A stretch of DNA of 64,000 nucleotides from Bifidobacterium cebidarum (lineage in GTDB: Bacteria; Actinomycetota; Actinomycetes; Actinomycetales; Bifidobacteriaceae). The stretch is from NCBI RefSeq assembly GCF_009193305.1, contig NZ_WBVS01000004.1, positions 1 to 64,000 on the forward strand, read 5' to 3'. Positions within the stretch are counted from its first letter, which is position 1. Every line of letters starts with the position of its first letter. The translations under genes were made by a program, and so were the position numbers. Below are positions 1 to 9,302 of this stretch, piece by piece. The notes under the pieces were generated by a model. It was not told the DNA's origin, searched no databases, and saw only the letters and a list, made by a program, of their open reading frames with translations.

Positions 1-53
1 CGGTTGGCATGATGTTGATTCAGCTGGCGGCAGTTGGGTTGATAATTGAATAT

Positions 54-126
<73 letters not shown>

Positions 127-199
127 CTCATTCAACCGGAGTTGTTCGGTTGGCATGATGTTGATTCAGCTGGCGGCAGTTGGGTTGATAATTGAATAT

Positions 200-272
<73 letters not shown>

Positions 273-279
273 CCACTTG

Positions 280-308
280 AAACCCCTTGATTTTCAAGGG
301 GTTTCATT
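280..308 (+). terminator. Rho-independent terminator after tRNA-Asn
   Basis: AAACCCCTTGA and TCAAGGGGTTT form a stem with a tiny loop, followed by CATTGT. It ends the tRNA-Asn array. Confidence 0.8.
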
Positions 309-690
309 GTATTGGGCAGTGATTCCACCCGGCCAGAACGGCCCTGGTAGTCAATAAATTGGGGTATAGGGGTTATACCAAAATCTTCTCTTCAGAGGTT
401 TTTAGCGGCCGAATCGTCTCGTCAAAGCATCGAAACGCAGAACGAAACCAGATCACATCATTGATTGATTCTTGCAGCCATGGTTGGCGACCAGCGCAGC
501 CGACGGACTGAGTTTATACAAGCAGCTTTATTTATGTGGATAACTCGGCAAGCTCGAACCACATACCCCATTTCAGCTGGACAGCATACGTGACTATGTC
601 TCAAGGTGGAAGAAGACCGGCGATGAGGACGGTCGGACATCGATACATGCCATATGCGCATGTGTCGATATGTGTTGGGAAAGGGGATTG
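309..690. other. Intergenic region without a convincing gene
   Basis: No reading frame here has both a ribosome-binding site and coding character. It contains one perfect DnaA-box nonamer (TGTGGATAA, 535-543) and a weak inverted repeat GGTATA/TATACC near 363-383. It presumably holds the promoter of the M23-like gene at 694. Confidence 0.5.
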
Positions 691-693
691 GTG

Positions 694-1404
694 ATGATGT
701 ACGGGTATTGGTTTGATTGGCGGCGGCGATCTGCCCGACGTGCTGCGAGACAGCGTGAACAGGAGCGCCGGCGAGCTGAAGAGCGCAGGACGTGGGTCGA
801 TGCAGTGGTAGCGGCTGCAACGGCTCTTGGTCTATTGCTGGCGTTGCTAATCGGACTATTGTTGTCCGGTTCGAAGATTGATGCTTCCGCTCGTGGTGGG
901 GATGCGGCGATACGGAGGCTTTCGTCTGATACTGTCGCATTGATTCCGGCTGACTTCACTGATCTGTCGGCGTTGGAACGGCAAGTAGATTCCTCATGCT
1001 CAGCTCGATTTGATTGGCCTGTTTCGAATGCGCAGGTAAGTCGGCCCTTTGATCGCCCTGTTACACCTTGGGCTCCGGGGCATCGCGGCATTGACCTTGC
1101 CGTTGACCCTGGTGAGACGATATCGGCTCCTGATGCTGGAACAATCAGTTTCATGGGCCGCGTAGGCGGCAAGGATGTGGTGAGTATTCGGCATCGTGGG
1201 GGAGTGACTTCAACGTTCGAGCCCGCAACTACTGATTTGCATACCGGTTCCATCGTCGGCAGAGGCGACATCATCGGCATTGTGGAGGGGGATTCAGATC
1301 ATTGCGAATTGCAGTGCCTGCACTGGGGGTTGAAACGAGGAGCAGACGATTACCTCAATCCTGAGCCTTATGCAGCCAATCGCAAGATTGTGCTTAAGGA
1401 GTGA
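694..1404 (+). CDS. Membrane-anchored M23-family (lysostaphin-like) peptidase homologue
   Basis: A 236-aa protein with an Arg-rich cytoplasmic N-terminus, one membrane segment at about residues 38-58, and an extracellular M23 domain from about residue 105. The first metal motif is intact (HRGID, pattern HxxxD). In the second motif the usual HxH reads C-L-H-W-G, so the first His is Cys. Many actinobacterial relatives share CLHWG, so the protein may be an altered enzyme or a non-catalytic murein binder. The start at 694 was chosen because GGGAAAGGGG (677-686) lies 7 bases upstream; an earlier ATG at 670 has no such site. Likely role: peptidoglycan remodelling or sensing at the cell surface. It is a single gene, convergent with the lipoprotein gene that follows. 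Confidence 0.8.
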   Translation: MMYGYWFDWRRRSARRAARQREQERRRAEERRTWVDAVVAAATALGLLLALLIGLLLSGSKIDASARGGDAAIRRLSSDTVALIPADFTDLSALERQVDSSCSARFDWPVSNAQVSRPFDRPVTPWAPGHRGIDLAVDPGETISAPDAGTISFMGRVGGKDVVSIRHRGGVTSTFEPATTDLHTGSIVGRGDIIGIVEGDSDHCELQCLHWGLKRGADDYLNPEPYAANRKIVLKE

Positions 1405-1421
1405 GCCGATAATCTCAACAC

Positions 1422-3053
1422 TCACAAGCCGGCGTCAGCCAAGGTGATATAGCCGGGATCAATCAATGTGGCCTTGAGGTTACTGGCGCTCACTGCCACA
1501 ACCGGCTCATTCAACGTCGGTATCTTCTTGATGCCGCCTACTTCAGTGTCACGAACCGAAGCCATTGAACTGATGGATTTGCCGGTGTTCAGTCGCCCGC
1601 ACATTTCCGCAAGGTCCGTAGCCAGAGTCTGGCGGTTTTCGATGCCTGTCATCCACTGCTTGCCGTTCACCACAGAAGGAATGCTGGAGATATAAGCGCC
1701 ATAACCGGTGACCAACGGCCATTGTGCATCCTTGACCTTGGTGTCGGTGGAATCGTTTGAGCCGTCGACATTTTGCGAACCATTGGATTCGTCGTTCTCC
1801 GGGGATTTGATCGGATCGGGAACCTGTTGGCGAGCGAGATCTTTCTTGCCAGTGATATTGCCCACGATTCCGGAAATGGTGATTTGAGGATTGATGTCCG
1901 CAGCGGAACCGTCATAGCCTAGATCATTGAGTTCCTTGACCACTTCGGAGGCAATGTAATCATTCATGGCGATGATGCCGTCGATACGGGTCGGAGCTGC
2001 AGAACTGCTGAGTTTCTCCAATCGCTTGGCAAGTACTCGTGCGGTGGCTCCATCCTTGCTGACATCGTAGGCGACGCTCATCCAATCATCTTCGGTCGAA
2101 CTGCTGGTAAGCGTGCCGGAGGGGCTGACGATCACGCCTTTTTGATAATACGTGCCCAGCACTTGCCAGATACCGAGGAATGCCTCCTTGGCAAAAGTGG
2201 CGTCGACGCTTGCTCCGTTTTCGTCGGCGGAAATATACGGCAGCATGACCTCGATATGCTTTGGATTGTCCTTACTGGCTTTGTCGAGCTCGAGTTTGAC
2301 GGCCAGTTTTTCCGCTTGCAGATGCCCAATCGTTCGGGCGTCGGAGAATTGCACAAAGGCGTCTGGCTTGTATCCCTCGATGCTGTTGGCCATCAATACC
2401 ACATGCATGCCGGATTCTTGGGCGAGTTTGAGCGAAGAGACCAGCCGCTGCACCGCTTGCGCCTGAGTTGCGGAGGAGGAGTCGTTGGAATCATCCTCAT
2501 CTGATGAATCGGCGGAATTCGCGCTGTCATCCGAATCCGCATTCGCCGAGCCCTCACTCGTGTCGTCTTCGGTGCTGAGCTCCTGGCTGACATAGTCTCC
2601 ATATTGTCTGGTCGACTCATCGGCCTTGACCACGGGGGCTACGAGTAGCGTCATATTATCTGGGGTGAGTGCGATTCCGGAATCATCGGAACTGGCTTTC
2701 CCGGAGAGATGATCGACCACGAAATCCTGAATCGCACGGCTTTGTTTATCGAGGGAGTCAGATGTGGTGTGGGTGATGTTCTTTTTCTTGAACCCATAAT
2801 CAACCAATGCGCCGGTCAGTTCGGGCGTGAGTTTGGCCCATTTGTTCAACGGCGTCTGTTGGTTGAGCGTAATGCCGTCGGAAGGCGTGAAAATCGCCGC
2901 CGCTCCTACGGAGGAGGAAGTCAGTGTGGTTTTCGAGGAATCCGTCTCTGACTGCTTGTCGGTGTCGGAAGCGCACGCGGTCAAAGACAATGCCATGGCG
3001 CAGGCAACGGCAATGGCAGTGATGACGGTGGCAGAGCGGTGTGCGAACCCCAT
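1422..3053 (-). CDS. Substrate-binding lipoprotein, periplasmic-binding-protein type I fold
   Basis: A 543-aa protein with a type II signal peptide ending in a lipobox (LTAC, followed by A). Its body resembles sugar-binding proteins of the LacI/RbsB class, with features such as VVLMANS, a DGIIAMND strand-turn and a C-terminal segment typical of that fold. Two low-complexity Ser/Asp/Glu-rich stretches interrupt the domain, at roughly residues 155-195 and 415-440. No permease or ATPase gene adjoins it, so it is an orphan component or a binding protein with another role. The start at 3053 is preceded by AAGGGGG (complement of 3066-3072). The upstream in-frame ATG at 3095 would add 14 residues but has no site. 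The ligand cannot be read from sequence. Confidence 0.78.
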   Translation of the reverse strand: MGFAHRSATVITAIAVACAMALSLTACASDTDKQSETDSSKTTLTSSSVGAAAIFTPSDGITLNQQTPLNKWAKLTPELTGALVDYGFKKKNITHTTSDSLDKQSRAIQDFVVDHLSGKASSDDSGIALTPDNMTLLVAPVVKADESTRQYGDYVSQELSTEDDTSEGSANADSDDSANSADSSDEDDSNDSSSATQAQAVQRLVSSLKLAQESGMHVVLMANSIEGYKPDAFVQFSDARTIGHLQAEKLAVKLELDKASKDNPKHIEVMLPYISADENGASVDATFAKEAFLGIWQVLGTYYQKGVIVSPSGTLTSSSTEDDWMSVAYDVSKDGATARVLAKRLEKLSSSAAPTRIDGIIAMNDYIASEVVKELNDLGYDGSAADINPQITISGIVGNITGKKDLARQQVPDPIKSPENDESNGSQNVDGSNDSTDTKVKDAQWPLVTGYGAYISSIPSVVNGKQWMTGIENRQTLATDLAEMCGRLNTGKSISSMASVRDTEVGGIKKIPTLNEPVVAVSASNLKATLIDPGYITLADAGL

Positions 3054-3122
3054 AAGCGAACGGAACCCCCTTGAAGAGATCGGTATACAACACACTGTGC
3101 CATGATTGTAGTAGACAGGTTA

Positions 3123-3167
3123 TGAAAAATCCCGGATACATGCACGGCAACGGCATATATCCGGGAT
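3123..3167 (-). terminator. Terminator of icd
   Basis: Read on the minus strand, ATCCCGGATA pairs with TATCCGGGAT and a T-run follows (plus-strand AAAAAT at 3125-3130). It lies just past the icd stop codon. Confidence 0.8.
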
Positions 3168-3200
3168 AAATCAGGGCGGAACCTGATGATGACGAGGTAA

Positions 3201-4418
3201 TCAGGCCAAGGCCTTTTGCAGATTTTCATCCAACGCGTTCATGAAGCCCTCGGTGTCGAGCCACGGCTCATCGGGGCCAATCAGCATGGCGAGATCCTTG
3301 GTCATCTGTCCGCCTTCGACGGTGTCGATGATGACCTTTTCCAATGTCTCGGCGAAGTGGCGCACTTCGGGAGTGCCATCCAGGTCGGCGCGATGCTTGA
3401 GACCACCCGTCCAAGCGAAGATGGAGGCGATCGGATTGGTAGAGGTCTTCTCGCCCTTGAGCCAACGGCGGTAGTGGCGGGTCACCGTGCCGTGGGCAGC
3501 CTCGGCCTCGACGGTCTGACCATCCGGAGTCATCAGCACGGAAGTCATCAGACCCAACGAGCCGAAACCTTGCGCCACGGAATCGGACTGCACGTCGCCG
3601 TCGTAGTTCTTGCAGGCCCAGATGTAGCCGCCATGCCATTTGAGCGAGCTGGCCACCATGTCGTCGATGAGTCGGTGCTCATACGTCAGACCTTCAGCGG
3701 CGAACTTATCCTTGTATTCGGTTTCGAACACTTCGGCGAAAATATCCTTGAACTGGCCGTCATATGCCTTCAGAATCGTGTTCTTGGTGGACAGATACAC
3801 CGGATAATGACGCATCAGTCCGTAGTTGAAGCATGCACGGGCGAATCCGCGAATCGAATCGTTTACGTTGTACTGTACCTGTGCCACGCCGCCGTCCGGG
3901 CCGTAGTTGTACACCACGTGCTGGATGGGCTCGGAACCATCGTCCGGGGTGAAGGTCACGGTCAGCTGGCCGGCGCCCGGGACCTTGAAATCGGTGGCCT
4001 TGTATTGATCGCCGAAGGCGTGGCGGGCCACCACGATCGGCTTGGTCCAGCCTGGCACCAGACGGGGCACGTTGCTCATCACAATAGGCTCGCGGAAGAT
4101 TGTGCCACCCAGAATATTGCGGATGGTGCCGTTGGGGGACTTCCACATCTTCTTCAGGCCGAATTCCTTGACTCGGGCCTCGTCAGGCGTGATGGTCGCG
4201 CATTTGACGCCCACGTGATGCTTCTGGATGGCGTGTGCCGCGTCGATGGTCACCTGATCGTCGGTTTCGTCGCGATGCTGGATTCCCAGGTCGTAGTAGT
4301 CGAGATTCACGTCAAGATATGGCAGAATCAGCCTATCCTTGATGTCCTTCCAGATCACGCGGGTCATTTCGTCGCCGTCTAGTTCGACGACGGTGCCTTC
4401 GACCTTGATTTTGGCCAT
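3201..4418 (-). CDS. icd: Isocitrate dehydrogenase (NADP+)
   Basis: A 405-aa protein of the dimeric, eukaryotic-like IDH subfamily. It oxidatively decarboxylates isocitrate to 2-oxoglutarate, giving NADPH. The sequence has the N-terminal [13 protein letters not shown] segment, [19 protein letters not shown] at about residues 93-112 (substrate phosphate-binding Ser-Asn-Gly and Arg residues), and the [10 protein letters not shown] and GTVTRHYR segments. The start at 4418 follows an AGGAGGAAGC site. A longer reading from 4457 would add 13 residues that do not look like the family N-terminus. In bifidobacteria, whose citric-acid cycle is incomplete, the likely purpose is to supply 2-oxoglutarate for glutamate synthesis. 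It is divergent from guaB3. Confidence 0.95.
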   Translation of the reverse strand: MAKIKVEGTVVELDGDEMTRVIWKDIKDRLILPYLDVNLDYYDLGIQHRDETDDQVTIDAAHAIQKHHVGVKCATITPDEARVKEFGLKKMWKSPNGTIRNILGGTIFREPIVMSNVPRLVPGWTKPIVVARHAFGDQYKATDFKVPGAGQLTVTFTPDDGSEPIQHVVYNYGPDGGVAQVQYNVNDSIRGFARACFNYGLMRHYPVYLSTKNTILKAYDGQFKDIFAEVFETEYKDKFAAEGLTYEHRLIDDMVASSLKWHGGYIWACKNYDGDVQSDSVAQGFGSLGLMTSVLMTPDGQTVEAEAAHGTVTRHYRRWLKGEKTSTNPIASIFAWTGGLKHRADLDGTPEVRHFAETLEKVIIDTVEGGQMTKDLAMLIGPDEPWLDTEGFMNALDENLQKALA

Positions 4419-4544
4419 GCTTCCTCCTGATTGTTTTTCGCGGAATGCTTTAGTCATATCGCAAGTTTGTAACGAGGCAATCCGTCATTCGAGAATATGG
4501 ACACGCGGTTGGGGGCGTCCGTCCCGGGCAATACTCTGGAGACC

Positions 4545-5669
4545 ATGTCTCAGGAAATTGAAATCGGTTTGGGTAAAAAAGGCCATCTCGGCTATGCGCT
4601 CGATGATGTAGCCATCGTTCCTTCTCGTCGTACTCGTGACCCCGAGGATGTCTCCACCTCTTGGCAAATCGACGCCTATGAGTTCGACGTGCCGGTGATT
4701 GGCGCTCCCATGGATTCGGTCACCAGCCCCGCCACCGCCATTCAGATGGGCAAGATGGGTGCGCTGGGAGTGCTTGATTTGGAAGGCTTGTGGACCCGTT
4801 ACGAGGATCCGACGCCTTTGTTGGATGAGATTTCCCAGTTGCCTGCAGAGGAAGCCACTTCCCGCATTCAGCAGATTTATGCCGAGCCGGTCAAGCCGGA
4901 GCTTATCACCCAGCGGCTGCATGAGATTCGCGCGGCAGGCGTGACCGTGGCCGGCGCCCTGTCACCGCAGCGCACCCAGCAGTTCTACTCCACCGTGGTC
5001 GATGCCGGTGTGGACCTATTCGTGATTCGTGGAACTGTGGTTTCCGCCGAGCACGTCTCCTCCTCGCACGAGCCATTGAATCTGAAGAAGTTCATCTACG
5101 ACCTTGACGTGCCGGTGATTGTCGGCGGTGCCGCCAACTACACCGCCGCCTTGCACCTGATGCGTACCGGTGCGGCCGGCGTGCTGGTCGGTTTCGGCGG
5201 TGGCGCGGTTTCCGCCACCCGTCAGACCCTGGGCGTTCAGGCTCCGATGGCCACCGCTATCGCGGATGTGGCCGAAGCTCGCCGTGACTACATGGATGAA
5301 TCCGGCGGCCGTTACGTGCAGGTGATTGCCGACGGTGGCATGGGCGATTCCGGCAGCTTCGTCAAGGCTCTTGCTCTGGGAGCCGACGCGGTGATGCTCG
5401 GGGCTCCGCTGGCACGTGCCACTGAAGCTCCCGGCAAGGGCACGCACTGGGGCTCCGAAGCCCGTCATCAAACACTGCCTCGCGGCTACCGCACCACGGT
5501 CGGCACTGTGTCGCCGCTTGAGCAGATTCTGTTCGGACCCAGCCACCAGGCGGACGGCAAGACCAATTTCATCGGCGCGCTGAAACGCGCCATGGCCTCC
5601 ACCGGTTATGTTGATGTGAAGAACTTCCAACGCTGCGGCATGGTGGTCAACCCCTATTCTGCTCGCTGA
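4545..5669 (+). CDS. guaB3: GuaB3 family IMP dehydrogenase-related protein
   Basis: A 374-aa protein of the IMPDH/GMP-reductase TIM-barrel family, matching the shorter actinobacterial GuaB3 branch with no CBS-domain insert. Visible features are APMDSVTSP, VIVGGAANYTAA, the IADGGMGDSGS phosphate-binding turn and GADAVMLGAPLA. Its start (MSQEIEIGL) follows CTGGAGACC; the 16 extra upstream residues of the open frame are unlikely. The precise reaction of GuaB3 proteins is less settled than that of GuaB, so a role in guanine nucleotide metabolism is a family-level inference. A strong terminator follows. Confidence 0.92.
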   Translation: MSQEIEIGLGKKGHLGYALDDVAIVPSRRTRDPEDVSTSWQIDAYEFDVPVIGAPMDSVTSPATAIQMGKMGALGVLDLEGLWTRYEDPTPLLDEISQLPAEEATSRIQQIYAEPVKPELITQRLHEIRAAGVTVAGALSPQRTQQFYSTVVDAGVDLFVIRGTVVSAEHVSSSHEPLNLKKFIYDLDVPVIVGGAANYTAALHLMRTGAAGVLVGFGGGAVSATRQTLGVQAPMATAIADVAEARRDYMDESGGRYVQVIADGGMGDSGSFVKALALGADAVMLGAPLARATEAPGKGTHWGSEARHQTLPRGYRTTVGTVSPLEQILFGPSHQADGKTNFIGALKRAMASTGYVDVKNFQRCGMVVNPYSAR

Positions 5670-5718
5670 ACGAACACTGCGATAGCAATGTGATTCGCAT
5701 CATTACCGCTATCGGATA

Positions 5719-5774
5719 CGCCCGCGAAATTCGACGAATTCCTATGATTTGTCTGTTTTCGCGGGCGTTTTTAT
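5719..5774 (+). terminator. Terminator of guaB3
   Basis: CGCCCGCGAAA (5719-5729) pairs with TTTCGCGGGCG (5757-5767), followed by TTTTTA. The loop is 27 bases. Confidence 0.85.
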
Positions 5775-5879
5775 ACGCATAGCTGAGCCGTTTTGATTTT
5801 CTTCGGTTTTCGTGGTGGGCTTGGTAATGGATGCAGCCAAGGGAGGCTGTGCCAAGAAGGGGATCATAGGTGATTTGCC

Positions 5880-6365
5880 ATGGACTATTTTGGCTATTTT
5901 CACAACCGTCGTACGCCATTGCCGAGTTTCGACGGTTTTATAACCGTGGAGCTTTCGGATCGTCCGGTCCGTTACCATATTCAACCGTTGTTCCCAAGCG
6001 GACTCAACGCGCAGGAGTGCCACACCATGGCGATGGCGGCATGCCGAATCGCATGCAATTGCGCGGATGCCATCCGCGGCAAGCTGAGCGTCGACCGCCT
6101 GCAACGAGCCTTGACCGCTCCCTGCCTGGAACGGTTGCAGACCATGCAATATCTGCTTGACATTCATATGGTCACGCACCCTGACATCAAAGCGAAGTTC
6201 TGCTATCTTCCCACCGTGCCCAATCTGATTGACGGCATGATCACCAGCGATAAAACCATGGAGATGACGGTGCTGATGACCATCGGGCGAGAAAACCTCC
6301 GCGTCAACTTGAAGATGCGATATATCGGGTCCCGCTGGATGTGTGTTTTCGCCGATCTGGGTTGA
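5880..6365 (+). CDS. Rv3235-like protein
   Basis: A 161-aa soluble protein with no signal peptide or membrane segment. The arrangement (a central helical stretch rich in Ala/Cys, then a C-terminal strand ending GSRWMCVFADLG) resembles the actinobacterial Rv3235 family, whose function is unknown. The ATG at 5880 sits 5 bases after AGGTGAT. It stands alone between the guaB3 terminator and the acyl-CoA ligase gene. The family call is from pattern memory and is moderate. Confidence 0.6.
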   Translation: MDYFGYFHNRRTPLPSFDGFITVELSDRPVRYHIQPLFPSGLNAQECHTMAMAACRIACNCADAIRGKLSVDRLQRALTAPCLERLQTMQYLLDIHMVTHPDIKAKFCYLPTVPNLIDGMITSDKTMEMTVLMTIGRENLRVNLKMRYIGSRWMCVFADLG

Positions 6366-6451
6366 TTCAGACTGATTCGGCGCATATAGGACTTCACGCA
6401 TAGGCGATGCGTGCGGCGTTGTGATATGACGCTTCGCCTATAGTGGAGCGT

Positions 6452-8518
6452 ATGCGTGAACATGTTGAAGAACCTAGGTACGTCACCACCGATGAGGATA
6501 CGGTCTTTTCGCTATTGGCCAAGCGAGCGGCACGTACCCCGAACGACACCATTGCCGAATGGCAGGATGATGAGACCCACCAGTGGCATAGCGTGACTGC
6601 TGATGAGATGCTTGCCCGCGTGCGCGAAGTGGCGAAGGGCCTTATGGGACTTGGCGTCAAGGCCGGCACCATGGTGCTGATCTATTCGCCCACCTGCTAT
6701 GAATGGGGGGTCGCCGACTTCGCATGTGCCGCCATCGGCGCCGTGGTCGTACCCGTGTATGAAACCGACTCTGCCAAGCAGACCGCGGGCATCATCGAGG
6801 AGGTCGATCCCGCGATCGCCTTCGCCGGTGATTTCCAACGTGCCCAGACGCTTGAGCAGATTCGTGTGAATCATCCGGGCATGAAGTACGTCTTCAACTT
6901 CAAGGCGGACGGTCTCGACGCGGTGGCTGATTTTGGTCGCGGCATCAGCGATGAGGCCTTGGACGCCGCCATCGCTAGGATCAAGGCGGATGACCTGCTC
7001 ACCGTGGTCTATACCTCCGGGTCCACCGGCAAGCCCAAGGGCGCCATGCTTTCCAACCGCAACTACACGCATATCGTGCTCAACGGTTATGAGATTCTGA
7101 ACGGCATGCTGTATCAGGATAATCGTCTGCTCCTGTTCCTGCCGCTGGCTCATTGCTTCGCACGCTACATCCAATACGTGTGCATCGGTGGTTGCGGCGT
7201 GGTGGGGTACATCCCCAATGCCAAGCATCTGCTGGCGGACATCCGTAGTTTTAAGCCCACGTACTTGCTTGGCGTACCGCGCGTATTCGAGAAGGTCTAC
7301 AACGCCGCCTCCCAGAAGGCAGGCGCCGGCATCCAAGGCTACATCTTCGCCCAATCGGTGAAGCATTTTGTCAAGTGGAGCAAGGACGAGCAGGCCGGAC
7401 GCGGCCATTCGTTGATTGAGCGCATGCGTCACTCCTTCTTCATGGCCACCGTCGGCAAGTCGATTCGTTCCGCGCTTGGCCCGAACCTGAAGTGGCTTGC
7501 CTGTGGCGGCGCTCCGCTCAACGTGGATCTGGCCCATTTCTTCAACGGCATGGATGATATTACCTTCATCCAAGGCTATGGCATGACCGAAACCGCGGCT
7601 CCGATGCTCGTCAATTGGGAGGACGACAACGAGGTTGGTTCCGTAGGCAAGCCTGGCCCTGGCATGGGCGTGCGCTTGGGGGAGGACGACGAAATCGAGC
7701 TCACAGGTCCGAATGTGTTCCTTGGCTACTACAAGCAGCCTGAACTCACCGCCGAGGCCATGACTGCCGACGGCTGGATCAAGACCGGCGATCTGGGCCG
7801 TATCGATGACCGCGGGTTCACTTTCATCACCGGTCGCAAGAAGGACATCATCATCACCGCGGGCGGCAAGAACATCAGCCCGGCCCCGATGGAAGACATC
7901 ATCGACACCTGTCCAATCGTCGCTCATGCAGTGGTGGTGGGCGATGGCAAGCCGTTCGTCTCCGCGCTGATTGAACTCGACCCCGATATGCTTCGTTCCT
8001 GGCTGTCGGGACAAGGCCTGGACGCCGACATGACTCTCGCCGAGGCCAAGGACAACGACGCGGTTCGCGCGTTCATCCAGCAGTACATCGATCAGGCCAA
8101 CGCCAACGTGTCCCGAGCCGAATCCGTGCGTAAGTTCGTCGTGCTCGACGAGGAATTCAGCCAGGATCGCGGCACGTTGACGCCGAGCATGAAGGTGGTG
8201 CGCCCCAAGGTGCTGCAGCGTTATGCCTCCATCATCGAAGAGGATCTCTACGCACCAAAACCGTCGAACAAACCGCTTCCCGCCACCGCCAAGATTATCG
8301 ACAGCACGTCCGAGACGGTTAAGAAAGCTTCCGAACAGGTCAAGCAGGCGTCGGAGCAGGTTAAGCAGGCTTCCGAACAGGTAAAGACCAGTGTGTCTGA
8401 TTCGCTTGCTAGCGTGCAGGAGAAAATCAAGAAGACGAAGGCCGAATCCGAGCAGGAAGAATCTGCCGCCGAATCCGGGGACGATTCCGCCAGCGTTGAT
8501 GAGAAGAACGAGGAGTAA
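6452..8518 (+). CDS. Long-chain fatty-acid--CoA ligase (AMP-forming)
   Basis: A 688-aa member of the ANL adenylating superfamily that activates a fatty acid through an acyl-adenylate to acyl-CoA. Motifs include the P-loop [11 protein letters not shown] near residue 187, [10 protein letters not shown], the TGDLG adenosine contact, and [14 protein letters not shown] with the hinge. The catalytic domain ends near residue 610. It is followed by an unusual tail of three SEQVKQA-type heptads (about residues 625-646) and a highly acidic Lys/Glu/Ser-rich C-terminus, likely a short coiled coil. An in-frame GTG at 6443 is possible, but the ATG at 6452 has TGGAG just upstream. The def start codon lies 5 bases downstream, so the two are probably cotranscribed. 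Confidence 0.92.
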   Translation: MREHVEEPRYVTTDEDTVFSLLAKRAARTPNDTIAEWQDDETHQWHSVTADEMLARVREVAKGLMGLGVKAGTMVLIYSPTCYEWGVADFACAAIGAVVVPVYETDSAKQTAGIIEEVDPAIAFAGDFQRAQTLEQIRVNHPGMKYVFNFKADGLDAVADFGRGISDEALDAAIARIKADDLLTVVYTSGSTGKPKGAMLSNRNYTHIVLNGYEILNGMLYQDNRLLLFLPLAHCFARYIQYVCIGGCGVVGYIPNAKHLLADIRSFKPTYLLGVPRVFEKVYNAASQKAGAGIQGYIFAQSVKHFVKWSKDEQAGRGHSLIERMRHSFFMATVGKSIRSALGPNLKWLACGGAPLNVDLAHFFNGMDDITFIQGYGMTETAAPMLVNWEDDNEVGSVGKPGPGMGVRLGEDDEIELTGPNVFLGYYKQPELTAEAMTADGWIKTGDLGRIDDRGFTFITGRKKDIIITAGGKNISPAPMEDIIDTCPIVAHAVVVGDGKPFVSALIELDPDMLRSWLSGQGLDADMTLAEAKDNDAVRAFIQQYIDQANANVSRAESVRKFVVLDEEFSQDRGTLTPSMKVVRPKVLQRYASIIEEDLYAPKPSNKPLPATAKIIDSTSETVKKASEQVKQASEQVKQASEQVKTSVSDSLASVQEKIKKTKAESEQEESAAESGDDSASVDEKNEE

Positions 8519-8523
8519 TACCA

Positions 8524-9012
8524 GTGGCCATCCGCGAAATTCGAGTCGTGCCCGATCCCGTGCTGCGCACACCATGCGATGAAATCAAGGAGATCACTCC
8601 TGCGGTGCGTCGACTGGTGGAAGACCTGCTCGAGACAGTGAACGATCCCGGCCGTGCAGGCTTGTCCGCCAATCAGATCGGTGTGAGTCTGCGTGCATTC
8701 TCGTACAACATAGACGGCAAGATCGGCTATATCCTCAACCCGGTGATTGAGGAGACTTCCGGCGAACAGTACGGTGACGAAGGCTGCCTGTCGGTGCCGG
8801 GACTGTGGTACAAGACGCGCAGGGCCGATTACGCCCGCGTACGTGGCATCGATCTCGATGGCAGGGAAGTCATATTGGAAGGTCACGGTCTTATGGGCCG
8901 CATGCTGCAGCACGAATGTGACCATCTGGATGGACACGTCTACCTTGATCGACTTGAAAAAGAGGAACGCCGTGAGGCCCTGCGCTACATGCGCAACCGC
9001 TCGACCAAGTGA
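8524..9012 (+). CDS. def: Peptide deformylase
   Basis: A 162-aa enzyme that removes the formyl group from nascent N-terminal formyl-methionine. All three family motifs are present: GLSANQIG (motif 1), EGCLSVPG (motif 2, metal-binding Cys) and QHECDHLDG (motif 3, the HExxH metal and catalytic residues). It begins with GTG at 8524, 5 bases after the ligase stop. Length matches type I/III deformylases. A strong terminator follows. Confidence 0.96.
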   Translation: MAIREIRVVPDPVLRTPCDEIKEITPAVRRLVEDLLETVNDPGRAGLSANQIGVSLRAFSYNIDGKIGYILNPVIEETSGEQYGDEGCLSVPGLWYKTRRADYARVRGIDLDGREVILEGHGLMGRMLQHECDHLDGHVYLDRLEKEERREALRYMRNRSTK

Positions 9013-9043
9013 TCCATCCGTCGATTCAACTCTCGCATCCGGG

Positions 9044-9085
9044 CCAAAGCCTCTCCATCGCACAGCGAGGAGAGGCTTTGGTTTA
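9044..9085 (+). terminator. Terminator after def
   Basis: CCAAAGCCTCTCC (9044-9056) pairs perfectly with GGAGAGGCTTTGG (9069-9081), then TTTAG. Confidence 0.82.
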
Positions 9086-9302
9086 GACGCTGTGATATCC
9101 TCGAAACTTGTGTGCCACCCCGGCAATGAACGCAGTCGCAGGTGTTCGGAGCCACTCAATATTGTCTACCGGCACACAACAAATTCGCGTCATGCTCGCG
9201 ACGGCCTGTGTCGGTCGGCTGCAAGCCCGGAAGCAACGGGGGAGCTGCTGCACGCAGGTGCGCATGGCCAGGCAAGAACCGACAATGAAAGGTAGTAATA
9301 CC
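9086..9302 (+). promoter_or_regulatory. rpsB leader region with long-range inverted repeat
   Basis: About 217 untranslated bases precede rpsB. TTGTGTGCC (9108-9116) can pair with GGCACACAA (9171-9179), and the stretch 9200-9250 is GC-rich with further local pairing. Ribosomal-protein operons often carry autoregulatory leaders, but no known class was recognised, so function is an inference. An AAAGG site at about 9289-9293 serves rpsB. Confidence 0.4.

Noticed and set aside
458-940. 160-aa minus-strand frame in the 5' gap
   Set aside because: It overlaps the M23-like gene on the other strand and has no ribosome-binding site or coding character.
3216-4382. 388-aa antisense frame over icd
   Set aside because: The icd frame carries all dehydrogenase motifs; this is a codon-bias artefact.
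6512-8575. 687-aa open frame antisense to the acyl-CoA ligase
   Set aside because: It mirrors a high-GC, codon-biased gene on the other strand; the protein has no known motif, and the sense strand has full ANL motifs.
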